Shown one piece after another: positions 1 to 6,354 of a DNA stretch of 31,364 nt. A program made the translations under genes and the position numbers. The notes below the pieces were generated by a model. It did not search any database and was not told the origin of the DNA. It saw only the letters and a program-made list of their open reading frames with translations. The number at the start of each line of letters is the position of its first letter. Within the stretch, counting starts at the first letter, position 1. Location of the stretch: NCBI GenBank assembly GCA_964572855.1, contig CAZNGF010000032.1:1-31364 (forward strand). The letters run 5' to 3'. Origin of the DNA: CAZNGF01 sp964572855 (GTDB lineage: Bacteria > Bipolaricaulota > Bipolaricaulia > RBG-16-55-9 > JAJCYT01).

Positions 1-23
1 CGCGCCCCTACTGTGGTCGTCTA

Positions 24-149
24 CTAGTCCCCGCACCCCTCCATGTTGCCGCAGGCGCGGCAGCGGTAGTGGCAGCCGAAGGCCACCAGGTCGGTCGAGC
101 CGCAGAAGCGGCAGCGCCACCGCGCGCCTAGGAGTCCTCGCACGACCAT
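24..149 (-). CDS. 41-aa zinc-ribbon microprotein at the end of the paa operon
   Basis: A small reading frame of 41 codons starts at ATG 149-147, inside the end of the preceding zinc-ribbon gene (22-base overlap in another frame), and ends with two adjacent TAG codons at 26-21. It encodes two CxxC knuckles: CRFCG at about residues 13-17 and CRACG at about 30-34, separated by 13 residues. This is the spacing of a one-zinc ribbon. A weak GAG-rich ribosome site precedes the ATG. Its place as last gene of the epoxidase operon suggests a role in metal handling or assembly of the di-iron enzyme, but that is inference. I do not recognise a named family. Chance is possible, but four correctly spaced cysteines in 41 residues argue against it. 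Confidence 0.5.
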   Translation of the reverse strand: MVVRGLLGARWRCRFCGSTDLVAFGCHYRCRACGNMEGCGD

Positions 150-307
150 TTGATCCGCTCGAACACCGTGCGGCAGGTGCGGCAGTAGTACTGCGAGGTC
201 GAGATCTGCGAGCCGAAGAGCGCGTAGAGCTCGGTCTCGCGGCCCTCACAGAAAGGGCAGCGGATGGGCCGTGCGGATCGCTTCGCCGCGTCAGCCTTGC
301 GTTCCAT
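128..307 (-). CDS. PaaD-type zinc-ribbon domain protein (C-terminal half of PaaD as its own gene)
   Basis: A 59-residue protein matching the C-terminal zinc ribbon that normally ends PaaD/PaaJ, the assembly factor of the phenylacetyl-CoA 1,2-epoxidase. RCPFCEG at about residues 15-21 and YYCRTCRTVFERIKW at about 40-54 give two CxxC pairs and the typical aromatic tail. The MIP18-like N-terminal half of PaaD is missing here and is a separate gene two genes upstream (1349-1660). The start codon shares one base with the paaC stop (TAATG), so translation is probably coupled. The family role is maturation of the PaaAC di-iron centre; that the two halves act together in trans is inference. Length fits a single ribbon domain. 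Confidence 0.85.
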   Translation of the reverse strand: MERKADAAKRSARPIRCPFCEGRETELYALFGSQISTSQYYCRTCRTVFERIKWSCEDS

Positions 308-1140
308 TACGACCCCACCGGATACCCGTGGTGGCTGAAACAGGCGATCTGCGCGAACGTCTCGGCGTCGGGGCCGGTCTTGGAGAAGCGCCGGAACGCG
401 GGGTCGAAGCCGTCCCAGCTCAGCTCCGAGGACAGGAGCGACTCGCCGGTGACCGCGTCGGTCGAGATGGGCAAATCGAGCCCGGCCCGTTCGAGCACGG
501 GGCCGACCTGCTCGATCCAGCGCGTCCGCAGCCCGTCGCCGTCGGCGTCTTGGATGCCGCCCTCGACCAGCGCGCGCTCGGCCGCACTCCCCGGCCGCCC
601 GAACCAGCACAACACGGGCTCCCAGAGCTTTTTCACCGACGCCTGCAGCGCTTGCTTGGCCTGGGCGTTGGCCCGCCCGAGCTGCAGCAGCCACCCTTGC
701 GCGTGCTGGAGGTGGAAACGCTCTTCCTGCACCAGCTTGGGCACAAGCTTCCGAAACCCCTGGAAGCGCGATTCCCTCAACGATTCCAATTGAACCAAGA
801 GCGCCGTGTCCACCAGCGCGTTGGCGGCCACGAAGTCAGTCCACTCCGGAAAGGCCGAGTCGAGCACCTCCATGTTGCGGTAGTGCTCGGGCTTGTCCTC
901 GCGCGCGGGGACGTCTGACTTTTCGAACTCGCCGGCGACGTGGTAGAACAGGCGCGCGTGGCCGAACTCGTCCTGGGCCATGGCGTTGGCCGCGATGGCC
1001 GACTCGATCACGGGCGCGCCCAGCCACTCGCCGTAGCGCAGGCCCAACACGTGCTTGCTGTCGGCCAAAACCAGCGCGAGGTCGTAGACCGCCTCGCGGC
1101 AATCTTGCGGCAGGTCGGCGACCGACTCGTACTGGCTCAT
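307..1140 (-). CDS. paaC: 1,2-phenylacetyl-CoA epoxidase structural subunit PaaC
   Basis: 277 residues, ferritin-like. PaaC is the non-catalytic partner of PaaA in the epoxidase that converts phenylacetyl-CoA to its ring-1,2-epoxide with O2 and reducing power, the committed step of aerobic phenylacetate breakdown in the cytoplasm. Visible helices carry AQDEFGHARLFYHV (about 55-68) and a QEERFHLQHAQGWL segment, as expected for the PaaA/PaaC superfamily. It is somewhat longer than the E. coli protein (about 250). The chosen ATG overlaps the paaB stop as ATGA; an upstream extension of the frame runs through paaB and is not real. No PaaE reductase lies in the window, so the electron donor is unknown. 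Confidence 0.93.
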   Translation of the reverse strand: MSQYESVADLPQDCREAVYDLALVLADSKHVLGLRYGEWLGAPVIESAIAANAMAQDEFGHARLFYHVAGEFEKSDVPAREDKPEHYRNMEVLDSAFPEWTDFVAANALVDTALLVQLESLRESRFQGFRKLVPKLVQEERFHLQHAQGWLLQLGRANAQAKQALQASVKKLWEPVLCWFGRPGSAAERALVEGGIQDADGDGLRTRWIEQVGPVLERAGLDLPISTDAVTGESLLSSELSWDGFDPAFRRFSKTGPDAETFAQIACFSHHGYPVGS

Positions 1141-1352
1141 GACGCGGGCGCCTCCCCCTTGAGCTCGATGGCCGGCACGAACGCGTGACGCGGCACGACG
1201 CGCATCTCGATCCAAGGCTCCTCGTTGTAGATCGAGCGCGCGAAGGTGGCGGCCAGTTCGGCGTTGGGCGCCACCACCGTGCCCACTTGCTGCAGCGGGT
1301 CCTTGCGCCACTGGCGCGCGAACACCTCGTACACCTCGCCGCTTCGCCTCAT
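1137..1352 (-). CDS. paaB: 1,2-phenylacetyl-CoA epoxidase subunit PaaB
   Basis: A 71-residue protein with the PaaB signature: YEVFARQW near the N-terminus and ATFARSIYNEEPWIEMRVVP at about 35-54. PaaB is the small subunit that bridges PaaAC heterodimers in the epoxidase complex. The start at 1352 is chosen because its ATG overlaps the stop of the upstream paaD(N) gene as ATGA; a start five codons earlier (1367) is open but would break that arrangement. It is shorter than the E. coli protein (about 95 residues). It overlaps paaC by four bases downstream. Gene order here is A-D-B-C rather than the E. coli A-B-C-D. Confidence 0.9.
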   Translation of the reverse strand: MRRSGEVYEVFARQWRKDPLQQVGTVVAPNAELAATFARSIYNEEPWIEMRVVPRHAFVPAIELKGEAPAS

Positions 1353-1660
1353 ACGGAAATCCCCCACGTGCTCAGGATGAACCGCCCCTCCTCGCTGATG
1401 CGCTCCTTGGTCCAGGGCGGGTCCCAGACCAGTTCCACCTCGACGTCCTCGCAGCCCTCCTGCTTCAGCCGTTCGTCGATGTCGTGCATGATGAACTCGA
1501 CGGCCGGGCAGGCCGTGGCCGTGAGCCCGAGCTGAATCTTGGCGTTTTTCCCCTCGACCGCCACGTCGTAGACCATGCCCATGTCCACCAGGCTGATGGG
1601 CATCTCGGGGTCGTTGACCTCCTTGAGCGCTTCGAACACGCGCGCGCGGGTGGGCGTCAT
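1349..1660 (-). CDS. paaD: PaaD N-terminal (MIP18/DUF59) domain protein, epoxidase assembly factor
   Basis: 103 residues forming only the MIP18-like (DUF59, iron-sulfur assembly) half of PaaD. Seen: EVNDPEMPISLVDMGMVYDV at about 14-33, the L-T-A-T-A-C-P stretch with the conserved cysteine at about 51, and the WDPPWTKERISEEGR motif near the end. Standard PaaD has this domain followed by a zinc ribbon of about 60 residues; here the protein stops after the MIP18 domain and the ribbon is encoded after paaC (128-307). The start overlaps the paaA stop as ATGA. The family is needed for an active epoxidase, probably in di-iron centre maturation. Confidence 0.92.
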   Translation of the reverse strand: MTPTRARVFEALKEVNDPEMPISLVDMGMVYDVAVEGKNAKIQLGLTATACPAVEFIMHDIDERLKQEGCEDVEVELVWDPPWTKERISEEGRFILSTWGISV

Positions 1661-2604
1661 TGCAGATCCCCGTTGAACATCCGTGCGAACTTCCCGTAGT
1701 GCTTCTGGATGGCGTTCACGTACGGCTCGTTGTAGGGACCGCGCTGCTTCCAGCGCTCGAAGACCTGTTCCCAGCTGATGTGCTTGTCGAAGTCCCAGCG
1801 CTTGCGCTCGGGCTCGTAGGCGACGGGCAGATCGTAGTCGAGCACGTAGGCCCCCTGCTCCTCGTCGTGGTGCGCCGGCACGCGCACGCCGCACTCCTGG
1901 CAGAGCGGCACCACGGCGCTGAGCCACTCCTGGCGCAGTTGGTCGTTGGTCTTGCCCTTCAATTTGTATTCGAGCTGGGCGGTGTGGCGCTTGAGGCGGT
2001 CGGGCATCCCGAACCACTCCACGCCCATGGGAAACATCCAGTCCGCCGCGCGCTGGATCTCTTCTTTCGGCTTGCCGCCGGCCTGACACAGGCGTTTCAT
2101 CCAGACCTCGCCGTGGCGCAGATGAAAGAGCTCTTCCTTGTCGACCTTGGCCAGCGCGCGCTTCCAGGGGCCGTAGCTGGTGTGCTCAAACGGGTCGCCC
2201 AGCAGGATGATCCCCGCGCGGTCGAAGAAGGCGTTGGCCACCACCAGCTCGACCCAGGACTCCAGCGGCTGGTCGAAGCCGTAGGGGTTTTTGAACTGGT
2301 GCGGCTTGCGCTCGTAGATGAGCGCCTCCTTGTCCATCCCCAGGTCCTCCAGCAGGCGGAAGGTGATGTGGGCGTGCCCCAGCTCGTCCTGGATGACGGC
2401 GTAGGCGCTCAGGCGCGTGTTCAAGGAGGGCGCTTTGCAGGCGGCCATGTAGTAGCTCGGCGCGCTCATGAGCTCGGTGTCGGCCTGGACCAGCAGGATC
2501 TGGCCCAGCGCCTTCTTGTAGCCTTCGGTCATCTCATCGACGGTCTCCACCAGGTAGCCGTTTTGGATCTTTTCCTTCAACGCCTCGTCGCTCAGCGTGG
2601 CCAT
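1657..2604 (-). CDS. paaA: 1,2-phenylacetyl-CoA epoxidase catalytic subunit PaaA
   Basis: 315 residues, the full length of the family. This is the catalytic di-iron subunit of phenylacetyl-CoA epoxidase. The ferritin-like metal ligands are visible: Glu44, the DELGHAH motif (Glu74, His77), Asp128 in NAFFDRAG, and KEELFHLRHGE (Glu158, His161). ATG 2604-2602 is preceded by a strong AGGAGG site and lies about 35 bases below a near-consensus promoter. It is the first gene of a six-gene minus-strand operon in which every following gene overlaps the one before. The operon implies aerobic use of phenylacetate or of aromatic compounds that feed into it. Confidence 0.96.
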   Translation of the reverse strand: MATLSDEALKEKIQNGYLVETVDEMTEGYKKALGQILLVQADTELMSAPSYYMAACKAPSLNTRLSAYAVIQDELGHAHITFRLLEDLGMDKEALIYERKPHQFKNPYGFDQPLESWVELVVANAFFDRAGIILLGDPFEHTSYGPWKRALAKVDKEELFHLRHGEVWMKRLCQAGGKPKEEIQRAADWMFPMGVEWFGMPDRLKRHTAQLEYKLKGKTNDQLRQEWLSAVVPLCQECGVRVPAHHDEEQGAYVLDYDLPVAYEPERKRWDFDKHISWEQVFERWKQRGPYNEPYVNAIQKHYGKFARMFNGDLQ

Positions 2605-2645
2605 CGGCTCCTCCTTTGGGCGATCGATACGTCCTACTCGATTCG

Positions 2646-2674
2646 ATCATAGCCGCTTGATTAGAAGGGATCAA
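2646..2674 (-). promoter_or_regulatory. Promoter of the paa operon
   Basis: On the minus strand TTGATC (2674-2669) is followed by a 17-base spacer and TATGAT (2651-2646), a near-consensus sigma70-type promoter. Transcription would start near 2639, leaving a leader of about 35 bases with an AGGAGG site before paaA. Confidence 0.8.
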
Positions 2675-2675
2675 G
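2656..2675. promoter_or_regulatory. Palindromic operator candidate over the paa promoter
   Basis: CTTGAT and ATCAAG form a perfect 6-bp inverted repeat around an 8-base centre. It covers the -35 box and most of the spacer of the paaA promoter. A repressor bound here would block polymerase; phenylacetate genes are commonly controlled by TetR- or GntR-family repressors (PaaR, PaaX) that release on phenylacetyl-CoA. No regulator gene lies in the window, so the binding protein is unknown. Confidence 0.5.
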
Positions 2676-2694
2676 AACGCTTGCCTCGGCCCCG

Positions 2695-2723
2695 TTGCCC
2701 CTCCGCGCGGGCCGCGCTAGCAT
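2695..2723 (+). promoter_or_regulatory. Promoter of the SDR gene, apparently leaderless
   Basis: TTGCCC (2695-2700), 17-base spacer, TAGCAT (2718-2723), then six bases and the ATG at 2730. Initiation 7 bases after the -10 box would fall on the A of the start codon. No Shine-Dalgarno sequence is present. Confidence 0.5.
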
Positions 2724-2729
2724 CGGGGC

Positions 2730-3503
2730 ATGCTTGAGCCAACCAAGGTCGCGCTGATCACGGGGGCCTCCAGCGGGATCGGGCGGGCCCTGGCGCTGGG
2801 GCTGGCGGCGCGCGGTTGGGACTTGGCGCTCACGGCCCGACAAGAAGACGCCCTGGAGGCCGTGGCCGCCGAGGCGCGCGGCCACGGCGTGCGGGCCCGC
2901 CTCTACCCCTGCGACACGACCGACCGTGCGGCCGTGACCGCCGCGGCTGAGGCAGCCTTAAGGGATTTCGGACGCATCGATTGGTTGATCCTGTCGGCCG
3001 GGATTGCCGGGCGTGCCCGCCCCGGCGACGTTGACGCCGACGGCGCGGCCGAGACCTTGAACGTCAACGTCCTGGGCGCGCTGTACTGGATCGGCGCGCT
3101 GCTGCCCGCGATGCGGGCGCGCGGGGCGGGCGCGATCGTGGGCTTGTCGAGCCTGGCGGCCGCGCGCGGCCTGCCGGGGTCGGGCCCGTACTCGGCCAGC
3201 AAAGCGGCCCTGAGCACGCTGCTAGAGAGCCTGCGGGTGGACCTCAAGCCCGCCGGGGTGCGCGTCGTCACGGTCGAGCCCGGCTTCGTGCGCACGCCCA
3301 TGACCGACAAGAACCGCTTCAAGATGCCGTTTTTGATGGAGGCCGAGCCAGCCGCCGAGCTCATCCTCGAGCGCCTCGCGCGCGGCCGGAGCGTGATCCG
3401 CTTCCCCTGGCCCATGGCGCTGCTGACCCGTGTGATCCGCGCGCTGCCGGTGTGGTGCTACGACCTCGTCATCGGCTCGCAGGCCCGCAGGCACGGGCGT
3501 TGA
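2730..3503 (+). CDS. SDR-family NAD(P)-dependent oxidoreductase
   Basis: A 257-residue classical short-chain dehydrogenase/reductase. Visible motifs are the cofactor loop TGASSGIG at about 11-18, the LSAG segment (variant of NNAG) at about 88-91, Ser of GLSSLAA, and the catalytic YSASK at about 153-157. The tail has an aromatic, hydrophobic stretch (PWPMALLTRVIRALPVWCYD) seen in SDRs that sit on membranes or act on lipids. Substrate cannot be read from the sequence. It is transcribed divergently from paaA across 125 bases. No ribosome site precedes the ATG; a -10 box lies six bases upstream, so translation may be leaderless. Confidence 0.85.
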   Translation: MLEPTKVALITGASSGIGRALALGLAARGWDLALTARQEDALEAVAAEARGHGVRARLYPCDTTDRAAVTAAAEAALRDFGRIDWLILSAGIAGRARPGDVDADGAAETLNVNVLGALYWIGALLPAMRARGAGAIVGLSSLAAARGLPGSGPYSASKAALSTLLESLRVDLKPAGVRVVTVEPGFVRTPMTDKNRFKMPFLMEAEPAAELILERLARGRSVIRFPWPMALLTRVIRALPVWCYDLVIGSQARRHGR

Positions 3504-3516
3504 CACTCATGCTGCC

Positions 3517-3538
3517 GGGGCGCTTGGCCAAGCGCCCC
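3517..3538. repeat. 22-bp perfect palindrome at a convergent junction
   Basis: GGGGCGCTTGG followed directly by its reverse complement. The same GGGGCGCTTG core recurs at 13030-13039. It sits between the end of the SDR gene and the remnant gene and could end transcription from both sides. Confidence 0.75.
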
Positions 3539-3564
3539 AACGGTGAGGAACGCGGGACGCACTC

Positions 3565-3599
3565 ACCCGTCCGAGCCAGCCAGCCACGCCCGGACGGGT
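3565..3599. repeat. 9-bp inverted repeat with AGCC-repeat loop
   Basis: ACCCGTCCG (3565-3573) pairs with CGGACGGGT (3591-3599). The 17-base loop contains three AGCC units. It lies where the reading frame of the remnant gene stops resembling its family, so it may mark the break point. Confidence 0.5.
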
Positions 3600-3759
3600 C
3601 GGCCCGGAAGTCCGTCCAGGTGAGCCGCTCGCCCGCGCGCCAGACGACCACGTCGTCGTCGGGCTCGGCGGCCGTTCGCCCCTCGATGCCTGCGGGGACC
3701 GACAGCGTCAAGGTCAGCAGAAGCCCCGCGGCCAGCAGCGTCGTGCGGATCATGGGGTC

Positions 3760-3765
3760 AGTGTA
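3760..3765 (-). promoter_or_regulatory. -10-like box of the remnant gene
   Basis: TACACT on the minus strand with six bases to the ATG at 3753, the same geometry as at 2730, 17359, 21489 and 31174. A TTGACT lies 22 bases upstream, too far for a standard spacer, so this promoter is weakly supported. Confidence 0.3.
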
Positions 3766-3834
3766 GAACGTCCGCCGGCGGGGGACGAGTCAAATCAGCG
3801 TAAAACGGCGTGAATTTTCCATCCAAGCCGCGCT

Positions 3835-4683
3835 TTAGAGGGAGGCGTAGGTGTCCTTCAGCAGGCGCGCGTCGTCCTCCTGGTTCGGGCTCTCGCAGAT
3901 CACAAAGCCCTTGCAGTCGTAGTCCTTGAGCGCGCGCAGCAGCGCCTCGTAGTCGAAGTCGCTTTCCTCCAGCACGACGTGGTGCCGCTCGCCCTTGGGC
4001 CCGTAGACGATGCCCGAGACGTGCAGGTGCAGCCGCTCCAGCGCGCTCTGTCCCAGGCCCGCCTTGAGCGATTCCAGCACGCCGCAGAACTCGTCGTAGC
4101 TGTTGTATTCCCCCAGCGAGCGCGCGTGCAGGTGGGCGAAGTCGACCAGCGGCAGCACGCCGTCGAGTTCCTGGGAAAGCCGCACGGTCTCCTCCACGGT
4201 GCCGAACTGCGAGGGCTTGCCCATCACCTCGGGCCGCAACCAGACCGCGACGCCCTCCTCGGCGAGCTGGTCGCGCACCTCGCGAAAGCCGGCCAGCACG
4301 TTTGCGTACACGGCCTCGGGGTCCCGCTTCATGTAGAAGGCCGCGTGGATGCACACGCTCTCGGCGCCGCAGGCCGCGCCGATGCGGGCGGCTTTCAGCA
4401 TGCGCTCCTTGCTTGCCTCGAGCTTGTCGTCCTCGGGCGAGTTGAGGTTGATGTAGTAGGGCGCGTGCACCGTAAGGCGCACCCCGGCCTCTTGCGCGGT
4501 GGCCCTGACCTGGGCGGCCTTTTCGGGCTTCATCTGGACGCTGCGCACGAAGGCGAGTTCCATGCAGTCCAGCCCCAGCTCGGCCACGCGCCGGATGCCG
4601 CTTTGCGTGTCCGGTTTGGGCGAGCTGTGCGGCACCCCTGAGGGGCCGAACAAAAGCGTGTCGTAGCGGTGTGTGATCTGCAT
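3835..4683 (-). CDS. Endonuclease IV (Nfo)-like TIM-barrel AP endonuclease
   Basis: 282 residues with the AP endonuclease 2 barrel. The metal ligands of endonuclease IV can be followed in order: His73 in VHAPYYINL, His113 in CIHAAFY, Glu152 in RPEVMGK, Asp181 and His184 in LVDFAHLHA, His219/221 in LHLHVSG, the E-R-H at 232-234 in place of D-x-H, and Glu264 in ICESP. The family cuts DNA at abasic sites in base-excision repair. The sequence looks like the archaeal-style subgroup rather than E. coli Nfo, so the DNA substrate is likely but not certain; other members of this fold are sugar isomerases. It follows the proteasome-like gene by 22 bases, with a GAGGGGG ribosome site in the gap. Confidence 0.82.
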   Translation of the reverse strand: MQITHRYDTLLFGPSGVPHSSPKPDTQSGIRRVAELGLDCMELAFVRSVQMKPEKAAQVRATAQEAGVRLTVHAPYYINLNSPEDDKLEASKERMLKAARIGAACGAESVCIHAAFYMKRDPEAVYANVLAGFREVRDQLAEEGVAVWLRPEVMGKPSQFGTVEETVRLSQELDGVLPLVDFAHLHARSLGEYNSYDEFCGVLESLKAGLGQSALERLHLHVSGIVYGPKGERHHVVLEESDFDYEALLRALKDYDCKGFVICESPNQEDDARLLKDTYASL

Positions 4684-4705
4684 GAACGCTTATCCCCCTC
4701 GTTGC

Positions 4706-5407
4706 TTAACCGTAGAGCCCCTTGCGCTCGACGAACTCCATCCCCTCGGGCGTGATCACGAGCAGGTCGATGGGCCCGCCCACCGAGGGGAAGCGCGGCT
4801 CGAAGCGCAGGGTTTCGATGGTCGTTTGCATCAGGAAGCGGGCGTAGTCCACCGCGTCCTTGAGCGGCATGGCGTCGAACACGGGCGTGTGGTTGGGGTC
4901 GATGAGCCGGTTGGTGATGACGGTCTCGCCGCTGCGCGTGATGCCGTAGACGGTCTCGCCGGCCTCGTTGACGTTGCGGCAGGTGGCCACGGTCTCGGCC
5001 AGCGTGTGGCCCGTGAACAGGTAGGGCACCTGCTGCGCCCCCTCGGCCCGGTAGCCGGCCACGTGGAAGCCCACGCCCGTGTTGGAAAAGCGCCCCCGGA
5101 AGAAGCCCAGCAGCTTGCGCGTGACCTCCTCGACCGAGTTCTCGGCCTGCGAGCCCTCCAGCTCCATGAAGCGCTTGATGTAGTGCTCCACGGGGTAGCG
5201 CTCCACGATGGCCGTGTCGAAGGTCGAGATGGCCACGCCGGCCTGCTCGAAGATGTGGAGCTTCTGAGCGCTGTCCGAGAACACGATGCGCTCCTGCACG
5301 CGCATCCCCTCGGCGTTGGGTTCCTTGTGGGTGAGCGTCCCGCTCACCCGGCTGTCGGTGGCCATCACGATGCCCGAGGGCACGTAGATCGAGATTGCAA
5401 GCGACAT
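4706..5407 (-). CDS. Proteasome-fold Ntn hydrolase with a predicted N-terminal serine
   Basis: 233 residues resembling proteasome beta subunits and their relatives (HslV, Anbu). SGIVMATDSR at 11-20 matches the proteasome xGVVLAADxR motif, and SAQKLHIFEQ at 46-55 matches the segment holding Lys33. If the initiator Met is removed, Ser becomes residue 1 and the Asp becomes residue 17, the T1-D17 spacing of proteasomes. The nucleophile would then be serine, with no propeptide. The C-terminal GGPIDLLVITPEGMEF also fits the fold. It could be a self-assembling protease or a different amidohydrolase; no ATPase partner is nearby. ATG 5407 has an AAGGGAGG site. It leads a two-gene unit with the Nfo-like gene. 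Confidence 0.75.
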   Translation of the reverse strand: MSLAISIYVPSGIVMATDSRVSGTLTHKEPNAEGMRVQERIVFSDSAQKLHIFEQAGVAISTFDTAIVERYPVEHYIKRFMELEGSQAENSVEEVTRKLLGFFRGRFSNTGVGFHVAGYRAEGAQQVPYLFTGHTLAETVATCRNVNEAGETVYGITRSGETVITNRLIDPNHTPVFDAMPLKDAVDYARFLMQTTIETLRFEPRFPSVGGPIDLLVITPEGMEFVERKGLYG

Positions 5408-5438
5408 GGCCCTCCCTTGCTCTGGATCGAAAGCGGAA

Positions 5439-5468
5439 AGCGCCCCCGCCGCGGGCGGCGGGGGCGCT
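5439..5468 (-). terminator. GC-rich hairpin after the lamin-tail gene
   Basis: A 13-bp stem (AGCGCCCCCGCCG paired with its complement) closes on a 4-base loop. It lies between the lamin-tail gene stop and the start of the proteasome-like gene on the same strand. The U-tract after it is broken (TTTCCGCTTTC), so termination may be partial. Confidence 0.65.
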
Positions 5469-5493
5469 GCTCAATTCGCGTTGCGTTCCGGCG

Positions 5494-6081
5494 CTAGCGG
5501 CAGATCTTGAGGCCGTTGGACTCGTTGCCCGTGTAGGAACAGGAATCCACGCGCTCGTAGACGAACAGGCCGCCGCCGCTGCGGTTCAGCAGCCAGGCCG
5601 TGTCGCCGTCGTTGCTCCAGACCGTGTTCTCGATGTCGGGCGTGCCCTGCCACCACCCTTGCGGGCTGTTGCGCTGGTTGTTCCAGGTTACGTAGAGGTC
5701 GATGCGCTGTTGGCCGCACGGGGTCGACTGCTTGCCCGAGCTGCGGAAGAGCGTCCCGCCGCCCAGCACGGGGCCGGAGTGCACGTAGACGCGCCCGCCC
5801 GGCGGCAGCATGCAGCCCTGGGGGAAGAAGAACGTCTGCCCGATGGACGGCGGGGTCTGCGGCCCCGTGGCGCTCTCGACCTTCCAGTTGCTCAGGTCGA
5901 CCTGCTGGCCCGTGCGGTTGGCGATCACGATCCACTCGTCGATGTCCGGCCCGCCGGTGGCCTCGCGGAAGCGGATCTCCTCGATCACCAGGTTCGTAAA
6001 GCCGCTCGAGGCGTTGAACGCCCCGAACACGGCCAGCCCTACCAAAGCCAGCAGTCCCACAATCAAAATCGCGTTTTGCAT
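5494..6081 (-). CDS. Membrane-anchored lamin-tail-domain (LTD) protein
   Basis: 195 residues. An N-terminal hydrophobic helix (about 4-22, with almost no charge before it) is followed by an LTD immunoglobulin-like fold: LVIEEIRF, then DEWIVIANRTGQQVDLSNW at about 48-66, PPGGRVYVHSG and a late GDTAWLLN strand. Four cysteines (about 90, 122, 181, 194) could form disulfides, so the body is probably outside the cytoplasm. LTD domains in bacteria occur in secreted or surface proteins and nucleases, but no nuclease domain is present. Function unknown. The ATG has an AGGAGGG site and an excellent upstream promoter; a hairpin follows the gene, so it is transcribed alone. Confidence 0.75.
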   Translation of the reverse strand: MQNAILIVGLLALVGLAVFGAFNASSGFTNLVIEEIRFREATGGPDIDEWIVIANRTGQQVDLSNWKVESATGPQTPPSIGQTFFFPQGCMLPPGGRVYVHSGPVLGGGTLFRSSGKQSTPCGQQRIDLYVTWNNQRNSPQGWWQGTPDIENTVWSNDGDTAWLLNRSGGGLFVYERVDSCSYTGNESNGLKICR

Positions 6082-6118
6082 GATCCCTCCTGAATTCCTT
6101 TGCCAAACGAATGCGCCC

Positions 6119-6147
6119 ATTCTAAGCCGCTTGAGGTCGCGATTCAA
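6119..6147 (-). promoter_or_regulatory. Promoter of the lamin-tail gene
   Basis: TTGAAT (6147-6142), 17-base spacer, TAGAAT (6124-6119) on the minus strand. The spacer ends in TCAAGCGGCT (6134-6125), the same ten bases found just upstream of the -10 box in the paaA promoter. Confidence 0.75.
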
Positions 6148-6208
6148 TGGAAGGCGTGCGGCTTGCGCCGGACACGTGGGGCCCTCGCAAACGGACACAA
6201 GGCGAAGG

Positions 6209-6283
6209 TGGTGGAGCCGATCGGATTCGAACCGACGACCCCCTGGTTGCAAACCAGGTGCTCTCCCACTGAGCTACGGCCCC
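6209..6283 (-). tRNA. tRNA-Ala (anticodon TGC)
   Basis: 75 bases fold as a full cloverleaf: acceptor GGGGCCG/CGGCTCC, D arm with GCTC...GAGC, anticodon stem CCTGG/CCAGG around the loop TTTGCAA, and a TTCGAAT T-loop. The 3' ACCA is encoded. It lies 71 bases below tRNA-Ile on the same strand. Confidence 0.96.
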
Positions 6284-6354
6284 CCGTCCTCGCGTGCCCC
6301 GGCCGCTTTTCCGTGGTGCCGAAATGGAAGGAAGGGAGCGGAACCGTGCGAGGG

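Larger units (their letters stand above)
3469..3753 (-). pseudogene. Truncated secreted protein remnant resembling the start of a DUF922 protease
   Basis: An open frame of 94 codons. It begins with a good signal peptide (MIRTTLLAAGLLLTLTLSVPA) followed by VVWRAGERLTWTDFRADPS at about 36-54, which resembles the first strand (L-x-W-x-DF-R) of DUF922, a family of secreted zinc-protease-like proteins. After about residue 70 the frame runs into two inverted repeats (3565-3599 and 3517-3538) and then antisense through the end of the SDR gene, so the conserved body and any HExxH motif are absent. I read it as a decayed 5' fragment. A short functional secreted peptide cannot be excluded. A TACACT -10-like box ends six bases before the ATG. 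Confidence 0.45.

Noticed and set aside
6160..6181. Hairpin below tRNA-Ala as a terminator
   Set aside because: The stem is short and bulged, and no U-tract follows; the end of the tRNA transcript cannot be located from it.
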